Shown here in pieces: positions 51,046-58,557 of a DNA stretch of 64,000 nt. The stretch is taken from positions 85,772 through 149,771 of the forward strand of contig NZ_JAHHQJ010000007.1 in assembly GCF_020026455.1 (NCBI RefSeq). The letters are read 5' to 3'. The first letter of the stretch is position 1; every line of letters begins with the position of its first letter. A program made the position numbers and the translations under genes. This DNA comes from Alistipes sp. GTDB taxonomy: Bacteria; Bacteroidota; Bacteroidia; Bacteroidales; Rikenellaceae. A model generated the notes under the pieces. That model worked only from the letters and a program-made list of their open reading frames with translations, had not been told where the DNA came from and searched no databases.

Positions 51046-51761
51046 CGGAATTCAAGTTCGCGCCGGTAGAGCTGCACGGTGTTTTCCAGTCCGTAATAGA
51101 GGGCGTCGCAGATCAGCGCATGGCCGATCGACACCTCGTCGGTCCACGGGATGCGCTCGGCGAACCAGCGCAGGTTCTGCAGCGAAAGATCGTGGCCGGC
51201 ATTCAGCCCCAGCCCCTGCCGGCGAGCCTCTTCGGCAGCTGCCAGATAGGGGGCAACGGCCCGCTGCGGATCGTCGGGATATTCGCGCGCATAGGCTTCG
51301 GTATAGAGCTCGACCCGGTCGGCGCCGCAGGCCTTCGCCCCGGCAACCATCCCGGCCTCGGGGTCCACGAAAATCGAGACCCGGATGCCCTTCTCGTGAA
51401 AACGCGCCGTCACGTCGGTCAGGAAGGCCCGGTTGGCCAGGGTGTCCCACCCGGCGTTCGAGGTGATGGCATCGTGGGCGTCGGGGACCAGTGTCACCTG
51501 CGCAGGAACCACCTCCAGCACCAGGTCGACGAAACTCGGAATGGGGTTGCCCTCGATGTTCAGTTCGGTCGTGAGCACCCGCTTGAGGTTGCGCACATCG
51601 TCGTAACGGATATGCCGCGCATCGGGACGCGGATGGACCGTGATGCCCTCGGCACCGAAACGCTCGATGTCCTGCGCGGCCCGAATCACATCGGGCAGAT
51701 TGCCGCCCCGCGAATTGCGCACCACGGCGATCTTATTGATGTTAACGCTTAACTTTGTCAT
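51042..51761 (-). CDS. pdxJ: Pyridoxine 5'-phosphate synthase PdxJ
   Basis: This 239-residue TIM-barrel enzyme condenses 1-deoxyxylulose-5-P with aminoacetone-3-P to give pyridoxine phosphate. Motifs: LSVNINKIAVVRNSRGG, GITVHPRPDARHIR (catalytic His and Arg region), ELNIEGNP, QVTLVPD and GLNAGHDLSLQNL, then DEVSIGHALICDAL. A Met six codons upstream is in frame, but MTKLSVNIN is the usual PdxJ start. It opens the run pdxJ-SGNH-cca. With pdxB at 8.3 kb it shows the DXP-dependent B6 route. Confidence 0.96.
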   Translation of the reverse strand: MTKLSVNINKIAVVRNSRGGNLPDVIRAAQDIERFGAEGITVHPRPDARHIRYDDVRNLKRVLTTELNIEGNPIPSFVDLVLEVVPAQVTLVPDAHDAITSNAGWDTLANRAFLTDVTARFHEKGIRVSIFVDPEAGMVAGAKACGADRVELYTEAYAREYPDDPQRAVAPYLAAAEEARRQGLGLNAGHDLSLQNLRWFAERIPWTDEVSIGHALICDALYYGLENTVQLYRRELEFR

Positions 51762-51815
51762 AAATTTACGCTGTTTCACGGAATGCAGGACGCAAGCCCG
51801 GCCAGCTCAAATAAA

Positions 51816-51847
51816 TTTGGCGCATCGCTCTGCTTTCCGTATATTTG
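51816..51847 (+). promoter_or_regulatory. Promoter of nadK
   Basis: TTTG at 51816-51819 and TATATTTG at 51840-51847 have a 20 bp spacer. The leader to 51943 is about 90 nt. Confidence 0.7.
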
Positions 51848-51942
51848 CCGGGAATATGCCACATCCCGGCACCCGGCCGGGCCGCAAAGGCCCCGGATCG
51901 TTCCGGCGTGGTAAAGTTACTTATTTTTTCGAAACTTTGCCG

Positions 51943-52821
51943 ATGAAAATCATACTTTTTTCCCGCGCGCAGATCGCCCACACCCCCGAGGAGATCCGCC
52001 AGCTGATCGGAACGATCGAGGCATTCGGCTTCGATTACGCCGTCAACGAGGAGTTTGCCCCCCTGGTCGCGCAGGCCACGGGCAAGGCCCTCCCGCACGA
52101 AAAAATCTACGGCCGCTACATCGGCGAACAGCCCTCCGAAGCCCTCATGGTCTGCTACGGGGGCGACGGCACGCTGCTCGAAGGGGTGCACCGCCTCTGC
52201 GGCTCGCCGGTTCCCGTCATGGGCATCAACGCCGGGCACCTGGGATTTCTGACCAGCGCCCCGAGCAACGGGCTGAACCTGATCTTCCGCCAGATTGCCG
52301 AAGGGAACATCGCGACCGAGCAGCGCTCGATGCTGCGCGTCACGGGCGAATTCGCCCGACAGCCCGAACTGCAGCTGGCGCTCAACGAATTCACCGTGCA
52401 GCGCCACGGCGCAGGGATGATCTCGGTGGAGACCTACGTCGACCGGCAGATGGTGGCCACCTACCACGGAGACGGGGTGATCGTCTCGACACCCACCGGC
52501 TCGACCGCCTATTCGCTCAGCGCCGGAGGTCCCGTCGTGGCCCCGACGTGCCAGTGTCTGGTCATCTCGCCCCTGGCCCCCCACAACCTCACGATGCGCC
52601 CGGTGGTGATCCCCGACACGGGAGTCATCACACTCAACGTCGACGCCCGGCGGGCCGATGCCTTCGTCACGCTGGACAACCGCACCTACCCCGTTTCGCA
52701 CGGCGCATCGTTCACCGTGGAGCGTGCCGAACAGACGATTTTTTTGGCCGTACCGCACAATATATCATTTTACGACACGTTACGGAATAAGATGATGTGG
52801 GGAATTGACATCCGCAGTTAA
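51943..52821 (+). CDS. nadK: NAD kinase
   Basis: This 292-residue enzyme phosphorylates NAD to NADP. Key motifs: VCYGGDGTLLEGVHRL (GGDGT with the catalytic Asp), GINAGHLGFLTSAP, ALNEFTVQR and YHGDGVIVSTPTGSTAYSLSAGGP. Length is typical for the bacterial enzyme. It lies just before uppS but is separated from it by a 58 bp gap containing a new promoter. Confidence 0.96.
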   Translation: MKIILFSRAQIAHTPEEIRQLIGTIEAFGFDYAVNEEFAPLVAQATGKALPHEKIYGRYIGEQPSEALMVCYGGDGTLLEGVHRLCGSPVPVMGINAGHLGFLTSAPSNGLNLIFRQIAEGNIATEQRSMLRVTGEFARQPELQLALNEFTVQRHGAGMISVETYVDRQMVATYHGDGVIVSTPTGSTAYSLSAGGPVVAPTCQCLVISPLAPHNLTMRPVVIPDTGVITLNVDARRADAFVTLDNRTYPVSHGASFTVERAEQTIFLAVPHNISFYDTLRNKMMWGIDIRS

Positions 52822-52862
52822 TCATTTATCGCATTTTTCCACAAGTTAACAGAATTTTTCCC

Positions 52863-52870
52863 TATATTTG
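52863..52870 (+). promoter_or_regulatory. -7 element for uppS, near-leaderless
   Basis: TATATTTG ends only 9 bp before the uppS ATG at 52880, so the transcript would begin within a few bases of the start codon. Confidence 0.6.
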
Positions 52871-52879
52871 TGCCCTAAT

Positions 52880-53593
52880 ATGAGCGATCAGAAACGCATA
52901 CCGCAACACGTCGCCATCATCATGGACGGCAACGGCCGCTGGGCCGAGTTGCGCGGCAAGGAGCGTTACGAAGGCCACGTGGCAGGTGTCGAATCCGTGC
53001 GGTCGTCGTTGCGCGCCGCGGCGCGCTGGGGCGTGAAGTACCTGACACTCTATGCGTTCTCGACCGAAAACTGGGGCCGGCCCGCAGAGGAAGTAAACTC
53101 CCTGATGGAGCTTTTCTGCAAAAGCGTCGTCAACGAAACCCCCGAGTTGATCCGTCAGGGCGTCGAGGTGCGCATGATCGGCGACCGGAGCCGTTTTTCG
53201 GAGAAGGTCCGCAACTACCTGGCCATGGCCGAGGAGCAGACCGCCGGAGGAAGCGCACTGACGCTGATCCTGGCGCTCGACTATTCGGCACGGAGTGAAA
53301 TAACGCACGCCGTGCAGCAGATCGCACGACGCGTGGAGGCCGGCGAAATCGCCCCGTCGGATATTTCCGAAAACACGATCGGTGCCGCGCTCTACACGGC
53401 CCCCTATCCGGATCCCGACCTGATCGTCCGCACCAGCGGCGAACAGCGATTGAGCAATTTCCTGCTGTGGCAGGCCTCCTATGCCGAGCTGTGGTTCCCC
53501 GAAGTGCTGTGGCCCGACTTCACGGAGAAGGAGTTCGACCGTGCGATGGAGGAATACGCACGGCGCGACCGACGCTTCGGACTGGTTAAATAG
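52880..53593 (+). CDS. uppS: Undecaprenyl diphosphate synthase (isoprenyl transferase)
   Basis: This 237-residue cis-prenyltransferase builds the C55 lipid carrier for peptidoglycan and O-glycans. Motifs: HVAIIMDGNGRWAELRGK (the catalytic Asp in DGNGR), FSTENWGRPAEEV, LALDYSARSEITHA and DLIVRTSGEQRLSNFLLWQ, ending PEVLWPDF. It lies directly before bamA (25 bp), the standard Bacteroidota order. Confidence 0.96.
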   Translation: MSDQKRIPQHVAIIMDGNGRWAELRGKERYEGHVAGVESVRSSLRAAARWGVKYLTLYAFSTENWGRPAEEVNSLMELFCKSVVNETPELIRQGVEVRMIGDRSRFSEKVRNYLAMAEEQTAGGSALTLILALDYSARSEITHAVQQIARRVEAGEIAPSDISENTIGAALYTAPYPDPDLIVRTSGEQRLSNFLLWQASYAELWFPEVLWPDFTEKEFDRAMEEYARRDRRFGLVK

Positions 53594-53625
53594 ATGAATT
53601 TAGACTAGATTTGAATAGATGAATT
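53591..53625 (+). promoter_or_regulatory. uppS-bamA junction: direct repeat and promoter-like motif
   Basis: TAGATGAATT occurs at 53591-53600 and again at 53616-53625, overlapping the uppS stop and the bamA start. TAGATTTG, a match to TAnnTTTG, lies at 53606-53613. It could be a chance match. Confidence 0.35.
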
Positions 53626-56201
53626 ATTCCGGTAAGATATTCACGGCAGCAGTTGCCCTCGTGCTGTGCTGCTCGAATATATTCGCCCAGGAGCAGAATC
53701 CGCAGGACACGACGGCGGTTCCGAAGCCTGCGGTTTCAGAAAACGCCCCGATGTTCCGAAACGAGGGCGAACCCCGACTCTATTACATCCGCAACGTCAA
53801 CGTCCACGGCGTGCAATACCTCATCCCCGAGAACCTTAAGGCCTCGGCCGGACTGATCGCCGGTGACTCGATCTACCTGCCGAGCAACTTCATCTCCAAC
53901 GCCATTTCACGGCTCTGGAGCCAGCGGCTGTTCGCAGACGTGAAGATCGGCGCCGAGATCGAGGGCGACAGCATCGACCTGGAGGTCTTCCTCAAGGAGC
54001 GTCCCCGCGTCTACAACTGGCAGTTCGAGGGCATTTCGAAAGGCAAGAAGAAGGACCTGCTGGAAAAACTCAAGCTCAAGCGCGGAAGCGAACTTTCGGA
54101 CTACGTCATCGACAAGAACAAGAAGCTCATCCGCAACTACTGGGCCGAAAAGGGATTCCGCAACACGGAGGTGGACGTGCGCATCGACAACGACACGCTG
54201 CGCCCGGGACAGGCCGTGACGGTGACCTTCCTGATCGACCGCAAGGAGAAAGTGAAGATCGGCAAGATCAACTTCGTCGGCAACGAGCAGTTCAACGACA
54301 AGCGTCTGCGCCGCACCTTCAAAAAGACCCACCAGAAGTCGATCAACTTCTTCAAGGGGGCCAAACTCAACGAGGACGACTACGAGACGGACAAGGAGCT
54401 GCTGATCGACTTCTACAACTCGCGCGGCTACCGCAATGCCACGATCGTCCGCGACTCGATCTACCCGATCAACGAAAAACGGCTGGGCATCGATCTCGAA
54501 GTCTCGGAAGGCAACAAATACTACATCCGCAACGTCTCGTGGGTGGGCAACTCGGTCTATGATACCGAGGGTCTGCAACAGATGTTCGGCGTCAAGAAGG
54601 GCGACATCTACGACAAGAAGACGATGCACAAGCAGCTGGGCATCGGCAAGGAGACCGATCCCGAAGCGACCTCCGTGTCGTCGCTCTATCAGAACGAAGG
54701 CTACCTGATGTCGCAGATCGAACCCGCCGAGACGATCATCGCCCCCGACTCGATCGATATCGAGGTCAAGGTCTTCGAAGGCAAGCAGTTCACCATCAAC
54801 GAAGTCGGCATCACGGGCAACCAGCGCGTCGACGACGAGGTGATCCGCCGCGAGCTGGACACCCGCCCGGGCGAACTCTACAACCGCGCACTGCTGATGC
54901 GCACTATCCGCCTGCTGGGTTCGATGGGACACTTCAATCCCGAAGCCATCATGCCGGACATCAAACCCGTCTCGAACGAGCTGGTCAACATCAACTGGCC
55001 GCTCGAAGAGCAGGCTTCCGACCAGTTCAACATCGCCGGAGGCTGGGGTTCGGGAACCTTCGTGGGTTCGGTCGGCATCACGCTGAACAACCTCTCGATC
55101 AAGAACACCTTCAAGAAAGGCGCATGGCGCCCCTACCCGATGGGCCAGAACCAGCGGCTCTCGCTCTCGGCACAGACCAACGGTACGTACTACAAGGCCT
55201 TCGCCTTCAGTTTCACCGACCCCTGGATGGGCGGCAAGAAACCCAACTCGTTCACCCTCTCGGCGCACTTCTCGGAGCAGAACAACGCCTACTACGTATG
55301 GCAGACCAGTACGCAGCACTTCCGGACCTACGGCGTCGCAGCCGGTCTGGGCAAGCGTCTGAACTGGCCCGATCCCTATTTCACGTTCTACGCAGAAGCC
55401 AGCTACGAGCGCTATGCGCTGAAAAACTGGTCGTCGTTCGTGATGACGAACGGAGCGGCCAACCTGGCCTCGATCAAACTGGTATTCGGCCGCAATTCGG
55501 TCGACCAGCCGATCTACCCGCGCCGCGGTTCGGAGTTCAGCGCCTCGGTGCAGGCCACGCTCCCCTATTCGCTCTGGGACGGCAAGGACTACAAAAGGCT
55601 GGAGCAGATAGCCACCAGTTCCAAGTCGACCCCCGCAGAGGCGGACCGGGCCAACCAGGAGCGCTACCGCTGGGTGGAGTTCCACAAGTGGCAGTTCAAG
55701 GCACAGTGGTTCCAGTCGTTCCTGAAAAACTCGAATCTCGTGCTGATGCTCAAGGCCGAAATGGGATACCTCGGCAGCTACAACAAGCATAAGGTCTCGC
55801 CTTTCGAACGCTACGAAGTCGGCGGCGACGGCATGTCGGGATACAATATTTACGGTATCGACATCATCGCGATGCGCGGTTACGAAGACGGCGCACTCGA
55901 CCCGGGAAACAACTACTCGCGCGGCTACAACAAATACACCGCCGAGCTGCGCTACCCGATCATCCTCAAGCCCTCGTCGCAGATCTACGTGCTGGGATTC
56001 CTCGAAGGCGGCAACGCTTTCGACTCATGGAAGAAGTTCTCGCCCTTCAAGATCAAGCGTTCGGCCGGCTTCGGCGTCCGCCTCTACCTCCCCGTGGTGG
56101 GTATGCTCGGCATCGACTGGGGCTACGGATTCGATGCTCCGGCAAACTCCATGACCAAGAGCGGCAGCCAGTTCCACTTCGTCCTGGGACAACAGTTTTA
56201 G
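53619..56201 (+). CDS. bamA: Outer membrane protein assembly factor BamA
   Basis: This 860-residue outer-membrane protein inserts beta-barrel proteins. The signal peptide MNYSGKIFTAAVALVLCCSN ends near FAQ. Residues about 55-450 are POTRA repeats (LYYIRNVNVHGVQYL, KVKIGKINFVGNEQFND, KYYIRNVSWVGNSVYD, QFTINEVGITGNQRVDDEVI). The C-terminal about 400 residues form the 16-strand barrel, with the lock segment RGY (NYSRGYNKYTAELRYP) and a terminal Phe (FHFVLGQQF). It is in the uppS-bamA-ompH-ompH order typical of the phylum. Confidence 0.97.
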   Translation: MNYSGKIFTAAVALVLCCSNIFAQEQNPQDTTAVPKPAVSENAPMFRNEGEPRLYYIRNVNVHGVQYLIPENLKASAGLIAGDSIYLPSNFISNAISRLWSQRLFADVKIGAEIEGDSIDLEVFLKERPRVYNWQFEGISKGKKKDLLEKLKLKRGSELSDYVIDKNKKLIRNYWAEKGFRNTEVDVRIDNDTLRPGQAVTVTFLIDRKEKVKIGKINFVGNEQFNDKRLRRTFKKTHQKSINFFKGAKLNEDDYETDKELLIDFYNSRGYRNATIVRDSIYPINEKRLGIDLEVSEGNKYYIRNVSWVGNSVYDTEGLQQMFGVKKGDIYDKKTMHKQLGIGKETDPEATSVSSLYQNEGYLMSQIEPAETIIAPDSIDIEVKVFEGKQFTINEVGITGNQRVDDEVIRRELDTRPGELYNRALLMRTIRLLGSMGHFNPEAIMPDIKPVSNELVNINWPLEEQASDQFNIAGGWGSGTFVGSVGITLNNLSIKNTFKKGAWRPYPMGQNQRLSLSAQTNGTYYKAFAFSFTDPWMGGKKPNSFTLSAHFSEQNNAYYVWQTSTQHFRTYGVAAGLGKRLNWPDPYFTFYAEASYERYALKNWSSFVMTNGAANLASIKLVFGRNSVDQPIYPRRGSEFSASVQATLPYSLWDGKDYKRLEQIATSSKSTPAEADRANQERYRWVEFHKWQFKAQWFQSFLKNSNLVLMLKAEMGYLGSYNKHKVSPFERYEVGGDGMSGYNIYGIDIIAMRGYEDGALDPGNNYSRGYNKYTAELRYPIILKPSSQIYVLGFLEGGNAFDSWKKFSPFKIKRSAGFGVRLYLPVVGMLGIDWGYGFDAPANSMTKSGSQFHFVLGQQF

Positions 56202-56290
56202 CCGGTGCCCGAAGGGGCATGCCCGCGACCCGGCAGCTGAAATCGCCGCTTCCCGGTCGAAGGAAGCCCAAATTAAACGGGACGTGGCAA

Positions 56291-56298
56291 TAAATTTG
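56291..56298 (+). promoter_or_regulatory. -7 element for the first ompH gene
   Basis: TAAATTTG lies 70 bp before the start at 56369. A second near-match, TATATTTA, lies at 56311-56318. Confidence 0.5.
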
Positions 56299-56368
56299 AA
56301 AGAAAAGAGTTATATTTATAACATAATCCGGGAAACCGGCCGAATATTAACTTTAAAACAACAGGATT

Positions 56369-56875
56369 ATGAAACGGCTGATTTTAATTGCAGCATTCAT
56401 TCTGACGGCAGGGACACTCGCGGCGCAGAATTACATAATCGTCAACAGCGAGAAGGTGTTCAAGTCGATCGACGCCTACAATACGGCCATCGCCGATCTG
56501 GACAAGCTCGCCAAGCAGTATCAGACCCAGGTAGACGCCAAATTTGCCGAAGTCGAGGCGCTCTACAACAACTACGTGAGCCAGAAGGCTTCGCTCTCGG
56601 CCGCTGCGCGCCAGAGCCGCGAAAACGCCATCCTGACCAAGGAGAAGGAGGCTCAGGAGTATCAGGAAAGCCTCTTCGGACAGGAAGGCACGCTGATGAA
56701 AAAACGCATCGAGCTGATCACCCCGATCCAGAAGCAGGTCTTCGCCACCATCGAGAACTACGCCAAGCAGGCGGGAGCCGATCTGGTGCTCGACTCGGCG
56801 AACAACCCCACGCTGCTCTACACCAATCCGTCCGTAGAGCGGACCCAGCAGGTAATCGAAGCACTCAAAAAATAA
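56369..56875 (+). CDS. OmpH/Skp-family periplasmic chaperone (first copy)
   Basis: This 168-residue protein starts MKRLILIAAFILTAGTLAAQ with a signal peptide, then NYIIVNSEKVFKSIDAYNTA. The rest is a long two-helix arm (about residues 35-150), ending in the TEQ-like VIEALKK. Skp-type proteins form trimeric cages that carry unfolded outer-membrane proteins to BamA; the location next to bamA fits. A second copy follows after 31 bp. Confidence 0.92.
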   Translation: MKRLILIAAFILTAGTLAAQNYIIVNSEKVFKSIDAYNTAIADLDKLAKQYQTQVDAKFAEVEALYNNYVSQKASLSAAARQSRENAILTKEKEAQEYQESLFGQEGTLMKKRIELITPIQKQVFATIENYAKQAGADLVLDSANNPTLLYTNPSVERTQQVIEALKK

Positions 56876-56906
56876 CCGACATCAAAACATTAACTGATAA
56901 AACTGT

Positions 56907-57452
56907 ATGAAAAAAGCAATCAAACTGACCCTTGCGGTTGTGCTGGTGATGGGCTCCACGTCGCTCTTCGCCCAGAAATTCGGACGCATCAACACCCAGG
57001 AAATCATCATGGCGATGCCCGAGACCAAGACGATGCAGGAGAACATGGACACCTTCGCCAAGGAGTTGTCGGACAACATCGAGACGATGAATGTCGAATT
57101 CAACAACAAACTGCAGGATTTCCAGAAGAACTACAACACCTTCAGCGATGCCATCAAGGAGGTGAAGGAGAAGGAGCTGAACGATATGCAGACCCGCACC
57201 CGCGAGTTCCAGGAGCGTGCACAGCAGGATTACCAGAAGAAGCAGAACGAACTGCTCGCCCCGATCATCGAAAAGGCCAAAGGCGCCATCGACAAGGTAG
57301 CTGCCGCAGGCGGATTCCTCGTCGTGTTCGACACGTCGACCGGATCGCTGGCTTACTTCGACGAGGCCACGCTGACGGACGTTGCTCCGGCCGTGAAAAA
57401 GGAGCTGGGCATCACCGATGCACCCGCAGCCGCAGCGCCTGCCGCCAAATAA
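56907..57452 (+). CDS. OmpH/Skp-family periplasmic chaperone (second copy)
   Basis: This 181-residue protein starts MKKAIKLTLAVVLVMGSTSL (signal peptide, cleavage after LFA), then KFGRINTQEIIMAMPETKTM, the Skp head pattern. A coiled-coil arm follows (about 40-130), then a C-terminal ITDAPAAAAPAAK tail. It shares fold but low sequence identity with the first copy, so the two may have different clients or form mixed trimers (inference). Confidence 0.92.
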   Translation: MKKAIKLTLAVVLVMGSTSLFAQKFGRINTQEIIMAMPETKTMQENMDTFAKELSDNIETMNVEFNNKLQDFQKNYNTFSDAIKEVKEKELNDMQTRTREFQERAQQDYQKKQNELLAPIIEKAKGAIDKVAAAGGFLVVFDTSTGSLAYFDEATLTDVAPAVKKELGITDAPAAAAPAAK

Positions 57453-57489
57453 AGTTTCACGCGGAGTAAATCCGCCGACAAAACATCGA

Positions 57490-57520
57490 GCGCCGACCTT
57501 ACGGGTCGGCGCTTTCGTTT
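57490..57520 (+). terminator. Terminator of the ompH pair
   Basis: GCGCCGACC and GGTCGGCGC form a 9 bp stem around TTACG, followed by TTTCGTTT. Confidence 0.8.
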
Positions 57521-57606
57521 CCAGAGGCTACAGGTCGAAAAGCATGCTGGAGTATTCAAAAAGTCGATTAATCGAACTTGTTGAATGATTTTCTCTCGAT
57601 TTTTAT

Positions 57607-57614
57607 TATATTTA
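57607..57614 (+). promoter_or_regulatory. -7-like element for the AraC gene
   Basis: TATATTTA (one mismatch) lies 20 bp before the start at 57634 in an AT-rich segment. Confidence 0.45.
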
Positions 57615-57633
57615 TCGAAATTTAAGCGAAACA

Positions 57634-58545
57634 ATGAACAAGATGAACTCAGAAATGCCGATATCGAGTTTCGGTCTGAACGAACTCGTCACGATGGCCG
57701 GAGGAGAACAGCGTCCGGGAATCATGGGCGAATGCATCGCCGCGAGCAGCACATCGGAAATGGAGCAATTCCGCTTCCCAAGCCGTCTCAATGCCCTCAT
57801 CATCGGCGTCGGAACCGAAGGAGAGACGTTGCTCACGTCGAATCTGCAGGAGTTCCGCCTCAAAAAGGATTCGCTGTTCATCTTCAGCCCCAAGCACATC
57901 CTGCAGATACAGTCCAACAACGGCTTCAAGGCCCACCTGATCGTCATCGCCCCGGATTTCCTCAAGCGCATCAACATCGACACCAAACGCATGATGCCGC
58001 TTTTCCTGCAATTCGGCTCGCTCCCCTGCATGGAACTCACACACGCCGAAAGTCTGTCGCTCCGGAGCTTTATCTCGATGGTCGAACAGGAGCTGAAAGG
58101 CTCCGAGACGGATTTTTCGAGCGAGATCATCGGCGGACTGATCACCGCGACGATCTACAAGGTCGGGGACATCCTGACCCACTACCTCACGGAGCATCCC
58201 GAGGTCGAGAGCCCGATACACAATCGTGCGGAGGAGTACTTCAAGCAGTTCACCGAGCTGCTCGGCGAACACTACAAGCGCGAACGCAGCGTGGGATTCT
58301 ACGCCCGGCAGCTGTGCATCACGCCCAAATACCTCACCACGCTCATCAAGCGCATCAGCGGCAAATCGGTATCGGAGTGGATCGACAACTACGTGATCCT
58401 CGAAGCCAAGACGCTGCTCAAGTATTCGAACATGAGCGTGCAGGAGATCGCCTATTACCTGAATTTCCCCAACCAGTCGTTTTTCGGCAGTTACTTCAAG
58501 CGCAATGCCGGTCTGTCGCCGTCGCAGTACAAGGCCAAGCAGTAG
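57634..58545 (+). CDS. AraC-family transcriptional regulator
   Basis: This 303-residue protein has a cupin-like N-terminal sensor region (about 1-180) and a C-terminal double helix-turn-helix DNA-binding domain: FYARQLCITPKYLTTLIKRI, SVSEWIDNYVILEAKTLLKY and VQEIAYYLNFPNQSFFGSYF. The ligand is unknown. It is monocistronic, convergent with tamL (12 bp gap) and downstream of the ompH terminator, so it need not control envelope genes. Confidence 0.93.
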   Translation: MNKMNSEMPISSFGLNELVTMAGGEQRPGIMGECIAASSTSEMEQFRFPSRLNALIIGVGTEGETLLTSNLQEFRLKKDSLFIFSPKHILQIQSNNGFKAHLIVIAPDFLKRINIDTKRMMPLFLQFGSLPCMELTHAESLSLRSFISMVEQELKGSETDFSSEIIGGLITATIYKVGDILTHYLTEHPEVESPIHNRAEEYFKQFTELLGEHYKRERSVGFYARQLCITPKYLTTLIKRISGKSVSEWIDNYVILEAKTLLKYSNMSVQEIAYYLNFPNQSFFGSYFKRNAGLSPSQYKAKQ

Positions 58546-58557
58546 AAATGCCGACCG

